A stretch of 35,031 nucleotides of DNA from Rhodobiaceae bacterium. GTDB lineage: Bacteria; Pseudomonadota; Alphaproteobacteria; RS24. Under the pieces are notes generated by a model that was not told the origin of the DNA, did no database searches, and worked only from the letters and a program-made list of their open reading frames with translations. The stretch lies in contig JAHEGN010000019.1 of the NCBI GenBank assembly GCA_024645085.1, forward strand, positions 1 to 35,031. The letters are read 5' to 3'. Position numbers and translations under genes: made by a program. Each line of letters opens with the position of its first letter. The stretch's first letter is position 1. Shown one piece after another: positions 26,175-34,057 of the stretch.

Positions 26175-26905
26175 TGCGTCCCATCAATAGCCGCCCGTCG
26201 CCAAATTTTGATAGCCGCCAAAGCACCGTCTCGCTGCTGATTTTGCATTATACAAATATGCCGACAGCCGAACAGGCATTGGCGCGCCTATGCGATGCGG
26301 CCAGCAAAGTCTCGGCGCATTATTTAATTGATCAGCACGGGCAGATAACACAAATGGTCGATGAGGCGGCCCGCGCATGGCACGCCGGCGTTGCCCATTG
26401 GGCTGGGCTTGATGATGTCAATAGCGCTTCTATTGGCATTGAGCTCGATCATGCTGGACATGTCGATGGGCAGATGGCGGCTTATCCGTCGCCGCAAATC
26501 TCCGCCCTTGTCGACTTGTCGCGCGATATTATCGCCCGCCATCACATCGCACCAGCTGGCGTGTTGGGGCATAGCGATGTTGCGCCAACGCGCAAAATTG
26601 ACCCGGGCGAAGCGCTTGATTGGCGCTGGTTAGCGGCTCAAGGGGTTGGGCTTTGGGCCGATGATGTGCGCGTCGAAAAAGTTGACACATTGGCGCTCAA
26701 CGCCGAAGGGCCAGCCGTTGCTGCCTTGCAAAAAACCTTGGCAGCCTATGGTTATGGGGTGGCGCCAGATGGCGTTTATGGGCCGCAAACGCAGGCTGTC
26801 GTGAGCGCTTTTCAACGCCATTTCCGACCGCAAAACATTGACGGCGCGGCCGATGCGCAAACCCAGAGTTTAATTTATGCGCTTTGCCGTTTGGCCAAGA
26901 GCTGA
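26174..26905 (+). CDS. N-acetylmuramoyl-L-alanine amidase with C-terminal peptidoglycan-binding domain
   Basis: Zinc enzyme that cleaves the bond between N-acetylmuramic acid and L-alanine of peptidoglycan fragments. The 243 residues show an amidase_2 domain: LLILHYT (His25), SAHYLIDQHGQI, SIGIELDH (Glu90), and LGHSDVAPTRKIDPG with His133 and Asp143 as the other zinc ligands. From about 180 a PG_binding_1 domain follows (VAALQKTLAAYGYGV, DGVYGPQTQAVVSAFQRHF). This domain order resembles AmiD of Escherichia coli, but no signal peptide or lipobox is visible at the start MRPINSRPSP, so location is uncertain. ATG at 26174 (TGATG overlap) is preferred to GTG at 26171. rnpB follows. Confidence 0.9.
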   Translation: MRPINSRPSPNFDSRQSTVSLLILHYTNMPTAEQALARLCDAASKVSAHYLIDQHGQITQMVDEAARAWHAGVAHWAGLDDVNSASIGIELDHAGHVDGQMAAYPSPQISALVDLSRDIIARHHIAPAGVLGHSDVAPTRKIDPGEALDWRWLAAQGVGLWADDVRVEKVDTLALNAEGPAVAALQKTLAAYGYGVAPDGVYGPQTQAVVSAFQRHFRPQNIDGAADAQTQSLIYALCRLAKS

Positions 26906-26913
26906 CATCAGGC

Positions 26914-26942
26914 TTGACGCCTTGCGGGTGGCGGCGTAATTC
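26914..26942 (+). promoter_or_regulatory. rnpB promoter (sigma-70 type)
   Basis: TTGACG at 26914-26919 and TAATTC at 26937-26942 are separated by exactly 17 bases. The expected start, about seven bases on at 26949, coincides with the first base of the RNase P RNA P1 helix. The close fit of spacing and RNA end supports it. Confidence 0.75.
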
Positions 26943-26948
26943 ACATAT

Positions 26949-27306
<358 letters not shown>

Positions 27307-27317
27307 ATTTCAAATAT

Positions 27318-27340
27318 AACGCTGGTTTTGGCGCGTTTTT
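27318..27340 (+). terminator. possible rnpB terminator
   Basis: AACGC at 27318-27322 can pair with GCGTT at 27333-27337, with five T from 27336. The stem is short, and an alternative hairpin (27330-27333 with 27341-27344) ends in TTTT. Plausible by location only. Confidence 0.4.
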
Positions 27341-27366
27341 CGCCTTTTGAAGCGAAATGACACGAT

Positions 27367-27401
27367 AAAACCGTCAACGCTCAGGTTTCCGCCGGTTTTT
27401 T
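27367..27401 (+). terminator. second possible terminator upstream of mraZ
   Basis: AAAACCG at 27367-27373 pairs with CGGTTTT at 27393-27399, within a run of six T at 27396-27401; the loop of 19 bases is long. It may back up the first rnpB terminator and insulate the mraZ promoter. Confidence 0.35.
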
Positions 27402-27410
27402 GGTTTAATA

Positions 27411-27477
27411 ATCCCATTTTATCCCAGACAAATTCGTTGACTTCCCATCAAATCCCATGCTATCCCAAGGTATCCCA
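27411..27477 (-). promoter_or_regulatory. six-box putative MraZ operator
   Basis: On the minus strand there are six boxes with core TGGGA(T/A), at plus-strand 27411-27416, 27421-27426, 27442-27447, 27452-27457, 27462-27467 and 27472-27477. Start-to-start spacing is 10, 21, 10, 10 and 10 bases, so all boxes face the same side of the helix. MraZ in Escherichia coli is known to bind TGGG-type direct repeats with ten-base spacing upstream of its own gene. The position 48 bases before mraZ fits autoregulation; the orientation relative to the gene was not compared with known operators. Confidence 0.75.
27437..27466 (+). promoter_or_regulatory. candidate mraZ/dcw promoter inside the box array
   Basis: TTGACT at 27437-27442 and TATCCC at 27461-27466 are 18 bases apart. 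The -10 is imperfect. If real, the third to fifth boxes lie across the promoter, as expected for repression by MraZ. The leader downstream can form a five-pair stem (27486-27490 with 27501-27505). Confidence 0.35.
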
Positions 27478-27524
27478 TAGGGAGCTGTGCGTCGACGGAT
27501 GCACATAGTTGAGCGGAGGAAGGC

Positions 27525-28016
27525 ATGACCAGATTCATGTCCACAATTGAGGGCAAGATTGACGCCAAAGGGCGCGTCTCTGTTCCGGCTGTCTTTCGTT
27601 CGGCAATTCTGGCTCAAAATGGGGGTGCCGCAGGGCCTCATTCGATTTTCGTTTATCCTTCCTTCACCGAAATGACGATTGAGGGCGGCGGCGTTAGCCT
27701 CAGTGCCTATTACAATCAAATGGTCGACCGTTTGGACCCATTCACCGAAGAATATGAAGCTTTGGCTTCGGTTCTTTTCGGCGATAGTCATACATTAACC
27801 TTTGACACGGATGGTCGGGTATCATTGCCCGAGGCGCTGCTGCATCACGCCCAAATTGACAAAGCGGTTTGTTTTGTCGGCATGGGGAGCAAGTTCCGCA
27901 TTTGGAACCCAGAAGCCTATGCGGATTATCGTGCCAAGGCGCGAGCCCGAGCATTAGAAGACCGCAGTTTGCTCAAATCCTTATCAGGCCCACCCCCGGG
28001 CGGGAGCTCACATTGA
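27525..28016 (+). CDS. mraZ: MraZ transcriptional regulator of the dcw cluster
   Basis: A 163-residue DNA-binding protein that forms rings and controls transcription of the division and cell-wall cluster. Two AbrB-like halves are seen: STIEGKIDAKGRVSVPAVFRSAI near residues 6-28 and HTLTFDTDGRVSLPEALLHHA near 88-108; both carry the conserved DxxGR(V)S(L)P pattern. A strong GGAGGA site lies before ATG at 27525. The six TGGG boxes upstream suggest autoregulation. Its stop overlaps the TTG start of rsmH by two bases. It is slightly longer than the 152-residue E. coli protein, with a polar C-terminal tail. Confidence 0.96.
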   Translation: MTRFMSTIEGKIDAKGRVSVPAVFRSAILAQNGGAAGPHSIFVYPSFTEMTIEGGGVSLSAYYNQMVDRLDPFTEEYEALASVLFGDSHTLTFDTDGRVSLPEALLHHAQIDKAVCFVGMGSKFRIWNPEAYADYRAKARARALEDRSLLKSLSGPPPGGSSH

Positions 28017-29059
28017 CTAGTCGGGGCCATGTGACGCAAGCGCATGACGTGACCCCGTCTCCGTCGTCCCCCTCTGCGCCTCATATTCCAGTTTTACTCT
28101 CAGAAGTTGCCACCGCAATGGCACCGCGCGACGGTGGCGTTTATGTCGATGGCACATTTGGCGCTGGCGGCTATACACAAAAAATTCTGTCCACTGCTGA
28201 CTGCACCGTGCTGGCGATTGATCGCGACCCCACCGCCTTTGCTTTCGCCGCGCCGCTGAAAGATCAATTCGGCGATCGGCTCGTGTGTCTGGAAGGCTGC
28301 TTCGGTGATATGGCTGAATTGGTGGCCACTGCCGGCTATCAAACCGTTGATGGGGTGATGTTGGATTTGGGGGTTTCCTCCATGCAGCTTGATCAGGCTG
28401 AACGCGGGTTTTCATTCATGCGCGACGGGCCGCTGGATATGCGGATGAGCCGCGAGGGCATGTCAGCGCAAGAACTGCTGGAAACCGCCGAGGCTGATTT
28501 GCTGGCTGATATTTTGTTTGTTTATGGCGAGGAGCGCCGTGCGCGCGCCATCGCCCGCGCCATTGTCGAAAAACGCGCCAGTCAAGCCCTAACTCGCACA
28601 AGCCAATTGGCCGATTTGATTTGCGGTGTTCTGGGCCAGCCGCGTGCTAAACAGGCGCATCCGGCGACGCGGAGTTTTCAAGCCTTGCGGATTTATCTCA
28701 ATGATGAGCTCGGTGAATTGGTCAGCGGTTTGCAGGCGGCTGAGCAGATTTTGCACCCACAAGGTCGCCTTGCTGTGGTCACTTTCCATTCGTTGGAAGA
28801 CCGAATTGTGAAGCAATTTTTTGCCCCGCGTACCGGTCGCGCGGGTCGGCCGTCGCGTCACCAGCCAGATATTGTCGGCCCACAAGCCAGCTTCAGCGAG
28901 CTTGATAAGCGCAGCACCAAAGCCCGACCAGAAGAAATTGCCGCCAATCCGCGCGCTCGTTCAGCGCGGTTACGGGCGGCGCAACGCACCACCGCGCCAG
29001 CCTATCCGGCGACCACTGATCTGATGCCGGCGCGGGCGCCGCAGGCGGTGTCTTCATGA
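28013..29059 (+). CDS. rsmH: 16S rRNA (cytosine1402-N4)-methyltransferase RsmH
   Basis: S-adenosylmethionine-dependent enzyme that methylates C1402 in the ribosomal P site (old name MraW). Seen: HIPVLLSEV, the SAM loop VDGTFGAGGYTQ near residues 46-57, VMLDLGVSSMQLD, GFSFMRDGPLDMRM, ATRSFQALRIYLNDELGEL and VVTFHSLEDRIVKQFF; these are the ordered family blocks. The frame is open back to 27869 inside mraZ, but that part is not family-like. I chose TTG at 28013, which has GGGAG six bases upstream and overlaps the mraZ stop; GTG at 28031 is the alternative. Length is 348 residues. The C-terminus overlaps ftsL by four bases. Confidence 0.95.
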   Translation: MTSRGHVTQAHDVTPSPSSPSAPHIPVLLSEVATAMAPRDGGVYVDGTFGAGGYTQKILSTADCTVLAIDRDPTAFAFAAPLKDQFGDRLVCLEGCFGDMAELVATAGYQTVDGVMLDLGVSSMQLDQAERGFSFMRDGPLDMRMSREGMSAQELLETAEADLLADILFVYGEERRARAIARAIVEKRASQALTRTSQLADLICGVLGQPRAKQAHPATRSFQALRIYLNDELGELVSGLQAAEQILHPQGRLAVVTFHSLEDRIVKQFFAPRTGRAGRPSRHQPDIVGPQASFSELDKRSTKARPEEIAANPRARSARLRAAQRTTAPAYPATTDLMPARAPQAVSS

Positions 29060-29379
29060 TACGTTTGGTCAATATTATTTGTGCGGTTTTGATTATTGCC
29101 CTGACGGCGGCGGTCTATCATGTGCGTTATAGCGCCGACGCCGAAATGCGGGCGCTGGAAAAAGTTAAGGAAACAATGTTGGCGGCCCGCGATGAGCGGC
29201 GCACATTGGAAGCCGAGTGGAGCAGTTTGAATGATCCGCGTCGTCTGCAAGAATTGGCCAATCGTTATTTGAGCCTGAGTTATTTAGCGGCCAATCAGGT
29301 GATTGATTTGCGGCCAGATGAAATTCGGCCAATTTCAGTATTGTTGCAAAGCGGGGAGGTGAGCGATGGCCCGCGCTAG
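29056..29379 (+). CDS. ftsL: cell division protein FtsL
   Basis: A 107-residue bitopic membrane protein of the divisome, assigned from its place between rsmH and ftsI and its topology. It has one N-terminal helix (about 3-20, LVNIICAVLIIALTAAVY) and a periplasmic region predicted as coiled coil (AEMRALEKVKETMLAARDE, then RRTLEAEWSSLNDPRRLQEL). The LNDPRRLQELA block is common in alphaproteobacterial FtsL. FtsL would join FtsB and FtsQ and activate the FtsWI synthase. The ATGA overlap with rsmH and the 14-base overlap with ftsI show tight coupling. Confidence 0.88.
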   Translation: MIRLVNIICAVLIIALTAAVYHVRYSADAEMRALEKVKETMLAARDERRTLEAEWSSLNDPRRLQELANRYLSLSYLAANQVIDLRPDEIRPISVLLQSGEVSDGPR

Positions 29380-31114
29380 TACCCCGATTGTACGCGCCGG
29401 TGGCGATTGGGCGGCTGTTATGGGTAGTCGCTTGGGACAGCGCCCGAGTGATTTATCGCATCATGCGGTTGAGCAAACGCGGCGTCGTTTGCGTCTCGCC
29501 TTGATTAGTTTCAGCCTTGTATTTGTTGTGCTTATCGGGAGGCTGGCTGATTTGACCACTAGCTATCAAGTGACTGGCGCGTCAACGGCGTTGCAGACCA
29601 GCGCCAAGCAAGAACGGCCGATTATCACCGACCGTCATGGGGTGGTGTTGGCGACGCAAATTTCAACCACCACATTGGGCGCCAATACGGCTGAGATTGA
29701 AGACGGTGTAGCCATGGCGCGCCAGCTCAGTGAAATTTTGCCACGGTTAAATGAGCGCCGCGCCGCGCAATTGCTGTCGCGCCGAGGGCCTTATGTGAAG
29801 CTGCAAACCAGTCTGACGCCAGATGAGCGGCGGGCAGTTTTGAATTTGGGCAACCCGGCCTTGCAATTGAAAAAAGCCACCAGTCGGGTGTACCCAAATG
29901 GTGAAGTGGCGAGCCATATTGTTGGTTTTTCTAGCAGCGATATGCGCGGCTTGTCCGGTATTGAACTATGGCTTGATCAGGGCGAAGAGTTTTCGCTGTT
30001 GGATAATCAGTTTGAAACCAGTCTTGATGTGCGCGTGCAGCACAGTGTTCGCGATGAGCTCATGCGGGCGATGGAAAAATTCTCTGCCAAGGGCGCGGCT
30101 GCGGTGATTATGGATGCCCATAATGGCGAGATTATTGCCTCCGTGTCCTTGCCAGATTTTGACGCCAATCAGCCAACCGCCAGTCCTGAAAGCGCACGGT
30201 TTAATAAAATCATTCAGGGCACTTATGAGCTTGGCTCGGTGTTCAAAGTGTTCACTGTGGCCATGGCATTGGACGGCGGCTATGTGACACGCGAAGATAT
30301 TTTTGATGCCAGCGAACCGATGAAAATCGGACCAGAAAAAATCTCAGACGACCACCCGCAAAACCGCCCGCTTACGGTTGATGAAATATTGGTTCATTCG
30401 TCAAATATTGGCTCGTCGAAAATTGCCTTGCAAGTGCCTGAGCAGGCACATGCAGAATTTTTACAGCGACTTGGCATGCGGGACCGCGTGGCCACTGATT
30501 TCCCCGCCCGCGCCCGGCCTTTGCCGGTCGGTCGGTGGACTGACATTGAGCGCGCCACCACATCTTTTGGGCACGGTATTTCCGTGTCACCGCTGCATGT
30601 CCTAGTGGCCGGCGCGGCGATGATGAATGGCGGCGTGCTTTATCCACCAACTCTGCAAAAAGTCGCTATGCCAATCGGTCAGCGGGTTGTTAGCGCGCAA
30701 ACCAGCGCGGCCATCCGCGACATGATGCGCCGCGTGGTCACCATGGGCACTGGCAAAAATGCCAATGTTGAGGGTTATGCGGTGATTGGCAAAACCGGCA
30801 CGGCCAATAAACCACAACAGGGATCTTATAGTGCCGATGCACGCATCACGAGTTTTCTATCGGGCTTTCCCGGCCATGCGCCGCGCTATGCAATGTTGGT
30901 CATGCTTGATGAGCCAAATGGCAATGAGGCGACTTATGGCCAAACCGGTGCTGGCTGGAATGCGGCGCCGACCAGCGGCAATATTATTAAGCGCATAGCA
31001 CCGATTTTGGGCGTGCTGCCAAATCGTGATGCGACACAGCAAGAAGCCAAACTTCAAAGCTTGCGGCAAACGGCCATGGCCGAGCCAACAATGGGAGGCT
31101 CCTATGCGCCTTGA
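29366..31114 (+). CDS. ftsI: peptidoglycan transpeptidase FtsI (PBP3)
   Basis: Septal class B penicillin-binding protein, anchored by an N-terminal helix (about 43-60, LRLALISFSLVFVVLIGRL) and acting in the periplasm. The N-terminal pedestal domain begins RPIITDRHGVVLATQ (about 84-98). The transpeptidase motifs are intact: SVFK with nucleophile Ser291, SSN at 345-347 and KTG at 476-478. Total 582 residues, normal for FtsI. A GGGAGG site precedes the ATG, inside ftsL. The C-terminus overlaps the first codons of murE by 11 bases. Confidence 0.96.
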   Translation: MARASTPIVRAGGDWAAVMGSRLGQRPSDLSHHAVEQTRRRLRLALISFSLVFVVLIGRLADLTTSYQVTGASTALQTSAKQERPIITDRHGVVLATQISTTTLGANTAEIEDGVAMARQLSEILPRLNERRAAQLLSRRGPYVKLQTSLTPDERRAVLNLGNPALQLKKATSRVYPNGEVASHIVGFSSSDMRGLSGIELWLDQGEEFSLLDNQFETSLDVRVQHSVRDELMRAMEKFSAKGAAAVIMDAHNGEIIASVSLPDFDANQPTASPESARFNKIIQGTYELGSVFKVFTVAMALDGGYVTREDIFDASEPMKIGPEKISDDHPQNRPLTVDEILVHSSNIGSSKIALQVPEQAHAEFLQRLGMRDRVATDFPARARPLPVGRWTDIERATTSFGHGISVSPLHVLVAGAAMMNGGVLYPPTLQKVAMPIGQRVVSAQTSAAIRDMMRRVVTMGTGKNANVEGYAVIGKTGTANKPQQGSYSADARITSFLSGFPGHAPRYAMLVMLDEPNGNEATYGQTGAGWNAAPTSGNIIKRIAPILGVLPNRDATQQEAKLQSLRQTAMAEPTMGGSYAP

Positions 31115-32579
31115 TCGATTGGCTCCTGAATTTAATCCGCTTCCGGCTTTCGCCAGCACCGATATTCGCGGTCTCACCGCCGATAGTCGCGAGGTGATGC
31201 CGGGCTATTTATTCGCAGCTTTAAGCGGCGTGAAAACCGACGGTGGGGCATTTATTGATCAGGCCATTGCGCGCGGCGCGGCGGCTGTTTTAGTGGCCAA
31301 GCCAGCGCAAATACCCGCCGACACCAGCGCCCAAGTGGCGGTTTTGCAAAGCGAGAACCCGCGCCGTGATTTGGCGCTCATGGCCAAACGCTTTTTTGCC
31401 ACCCAGCCCCAATATGTAGCCGCCATCACTGGCACCAATGGCAAAACCTCGACGGCGCAATTCTTGCAACAAATTCTTGCCGCTTGTGGACATGCCGCCG
31501 CTAGCCTCGGCACATTGGGCATTCAAAGCGCCAGCTATCAAGCGCCGCTGCACCATACGACACCAGATCCGGTGACCTTGAGTGCGGCTCTGCGCGATTT
31601 GGTGGCGCATCAAATCACCCATGTCGCGCTGGAAGCGTCGAGCCATGGTCTGGCGCAATATCGCCTCGATGGCACAGATATTCAGCTTGCCGGATTTACC
31701 AATCTAAGCCGCGACCATCTCGATTATCACAAAGACGAAGCTGATTATTTGGCCGCCAAGCAACGCTTGTTTACCGAGGTGCTCAGTGTCGATGGCACAG
31801 CTGTCGTTACCATTACCTCTGAGGCTGGACAACAGATTGCCGCGGCGGCGGCGCGGTGCGGTCGGCGGGTCATGCGGGTCGGCACGCCGCAGGCTGATTT
31901 ATATGTTGAGCTGGTCAGCCGCCAACGTGATGGGCTTGTTTTGCGGGCTCATTTCGGCGACCAGCAGGGCGAAGTGATACTGCCCTTGGTTGGTGATTTC
32001 CAAATTGAAAATGTGCAATTAGCCATGGCGATGAGCCTGCAACTGGGGTGTGCTTGGGATGATGTGCTGGCCGCAGTCAGCAGCTTGGTTGCGCCGTTGG
32101 GACGGTTGCAAAAAGCCGGCGAAACATCTGCTGGTGCCGCCGTCTATGTCGATTATGCCCATACGCCCGATGCGCTGGCCAATGCTCTGACCGCTTTGCG
32201 CGCACATATGCAAGACAATGGTGCTCTGCATTTGGTGTTTGGCTGTGGCGGCGGCCGCGATGCTGGTAAACGTCCACTAATGGGCAAAATTGCCGCCCGT
32301 TTGGCCGAACATATTATTGTCACTGATGACAATTCGCGCCACGAAGACGCGGCACAAATTCGCCAAGCGATTTTGGCGCAATGCCCGATGGCACAAGACA
32401 TTGCCGACCGCGGGCAAGCGATTGACGCGGCTTTGGCGCAGGCTCAAGCCGATGATATGGTTCTCGTGGCTGGCAAAGGCCATGAAACAGGACAGATAAT
32501 CGGCGACACAATTTTGCCATTTAATGATGTCACTTACATTGCTCAAGCACTTGGGCAGAGCGAGGTGCGTCATGGCTAA
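31104..32579 (+). CDS. murE: UDP-MurNAc-tripeptide synthetase MurE
   Basis: Cytoplasmic ATP-dependent ligase that adds the third residue, expected to be meso-diaminopimelate, to UDP-MurNAc-L-Ala-D-Glu. The 491 residues show LTADSREVMPGYLFAA, the ATP loop GTNGKTS (110-116), HTTPDP, LSRDHLDYH with the lysine to be carbamylated at 219, and VDYAHTPDAL. The specificity motif, DNPR in most meso-DAP enzymes, here reads DNSR (409-412), with the arginine kept and the proline replaced. The frame opens at 31026, but ATG at 31104 has GGAGG five bases before and begins the family similarity. It overlaps ftsI and murF. Confidence 0.95.
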   Translation: MRLDRLAPEFNPLPAFASTDIRGLTADSREVMPGYLFAALSGVKTDGGAFIDQAIARGAAAVLVAKPAQIPADTSAQVAVLQSENPRRDLALMAKRFFATQPQYVAAITGTNGKTSTAQFLQQILAACGHAAASLGTLGIQSASYQAPLHHTTPDPVTLSAALRDLVAHQITHVALEASSHGLAQYRLDGTDIQLAGFTNLSRDHLDYHKDEADYLAAKQRLFTEVLSVDGTAVVTITSEAGQQIAAAAARCGRRVMRVGTPQADLYVELVSRQRDGLVLRAHFGDQQGEVILPLVGDFQIENVQLAMAMSLQLGCAWDDVLAAVSSLVAPLGRLQKAGETSAGAAVYVDYAHTPDALANALTALRAHMQDNGALHLVFGCGGGRDAGKRPLMGKIAARLAEHIIVTDDNSRHEDAAQIRQAILAQCPMAQDIADRGQAIDAALAQAQADDMVLVAGKGHETGQIIGDTILPFNDVTYIAQALGQSEVRHG

Positions 32580-34056
32580 TTTGCAATCACATATTATCTG
32601 GACTGGCGACGCCATCGCCGATGCTTTGGCGGATGTTTTGGCCGCACCATTGAGCGCCGAGCTGCAACAAAATCTGGCCGTGCGCGGTGTTTCGATTGAT
32701 ACGCGCAGCCTCAAAAAAGGCGATCTATTTATTGCCCTGCCGGGCGAGCAAGCCGACGGCCATGACTATGTCGCGGCTGCCTTACAAGCCGGTGCCGCTG
32801 CGGCTTTGGTCGAGCACGGCCGCGACATCAAAAACCTCAGCGCCAGCGACAATCTTATTGTGGTGCGCGATGTGATGAGCGCCCTTGAGGTTTTGGCTCT
32901 AGCCGCCAGAGCCCGTTCGACTGCCTATATTATTGGCGTTACCGGATCGGTTGGCAAAACCAGCGTTAAAGAGTCCTTGCGCAATGCATTAGAGAAATCA
33001 GGTGCCGTTCATGCCTCGGAGAAATCTTATAATAATCATATTGGCGTGCCGCTGAGTTTGGCGCGGATGCCGGACAACTGCCAATATGCGGTGTTTGAAA
33101 TCGGCATGAACCATGCTGGTGAAATTGATGCGCTGGTCAAAATGGTGCAGCCACATTGCGCAATAATTACCGAAATCGGCACGGCGCATATTGAGCATTT
33201 TGACACAATGGAAGATTTGGCCCGCGCTAAAGCGGAAATCTTTTCTGGCGTGATTGCCGGTGGCGCCGCCATATTGCCGGCCGCCAGCCCTTATCTTGAT
33301 TTACTGAAAGCGCAGGCGGCCGCTTGTCAGATTGATAATATCGTCACCTTCGGCAGCGCCGACAGCGTAAACACTGGCGTGCAAGCCTTGGCTGAGAAAG
33401 TCAAATTACACCCTTCTTGCAGTTGTGTAAGCGCAAAGATTTTGGCTGATCAAGTGACCTATAAAGTCGGTATGTCGGGCGCGCATCACGTGCAAAACAG
33501 TCTTGCTGTCTTGGCTGGCGTGTCTCTGGCCGGCGCTGATTTGGCCTTAGCGGCTCTGTCTCTGGCTGATCATGATGGTTTGGTGGGGCGCGGCGAGCGG
33601 CATTATTTGCATGCCGAAGATGGTCAATATGTTTTGGTCGATGAAAGCTATAACGCCAACCCAACCTCTATGGCGGCGGCGCTGACGACGCTGGGGCTGG
33701 CGCCACGCAATGGTCGGGGGCGGCGCATTGCCGTATTGGGCGATATGGCCGAGCTCGGCGATCAAGCGGTTGATATGCACATCCAACTGGCTGACATCAT
33801 CGCCGAGGCTGAGATTGATCAAGTGCTGACCTATGGGCCGTTAAGCCATCATTTACACGAACATTTACCGGCCGATTGCATGGCCTATCACGCTAATTCG
33901 CTGGCCGATATGACGCATCATTTGCTGAGAGATATGCGGGCTGGCGACGTGGTTATGGTGAAGGGCTCGAATGCCTCTGGCATGGGGGCGGTTGTTGACG
34001 CACTGGTACAGGCCGATGAATCGGCTGCGGCACAGAGTGCGCAGGAAAGGGGATAA
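32572..34056 (+). CDS. murF: UDP-MurNAc-tripeptide-D-Ala-D-Ala ligase MurF
   Basis: Completes the soluble peptidoglycan precursor by adding D-Ala-D-Ala to the tripeptide. The 494 residues have the N-terminal block [20 protein letters not shown], the ATP loop [10 protein letters not shown] (122-131), [40 protein letters not shown] and [16 protein letters not shown], all in family order. ATG at 32572 is preferred over the upstream in-frame ATG at 32524 because GAGG precedes it and it overlaps the murE stop by eight bases. mraY starts one base after the stop. Confidence 0.96.
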   Translation: MANLQSHIIWTGDAIADALADVLAAPLSAELQQNLAVRGVSIDTRSLKKGDLFIALPGEQADGHDYVAAALQAGAAAALVEHGRDIKNLSASDNLIVVRDVMSALEVLALAARARSTAYIIGVTGSVGKTSVKESLRNALEKSGAVHASEKSYNNHIGVPLSLARMPDNCQYAVFEIGMNHAGEIDALVKMVQPHCAIITEIGTAHIEHFDTMEDLARAKAEIFSGVIAGGAAILPAASPYLDLLKAQAAACQIDNIVTFGSADSVNTGVQALAEKVKLHPSCSCVSAKILADQVTYKVGMSGAHHVQNSLAVLAGVSLAGADLALAALSLADHDGLVGRGERHYLHAEDGQYVLVDESYNANPTSMAAALTTLGLAPRNGRGRRIAVLGDMAELGDQAVDMHIQLADIIAEAEIDQVLTYGPLSHHLHEHLPADCMAYHANSLADMTHHLLRDMRAGDVVMVKGSNASGMGAVVDALVQADESAAAQSAQERG

Positions 34057-34057
34057 T

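Noticed and set aside
27869-28012. Extended N-terminus for rsmH starting inside mraZ.
   Set aside because: The residues before the TTG at 28013 are the other frame of mraZ and do not resemble RsmH; a good ribosome site supports the later start.
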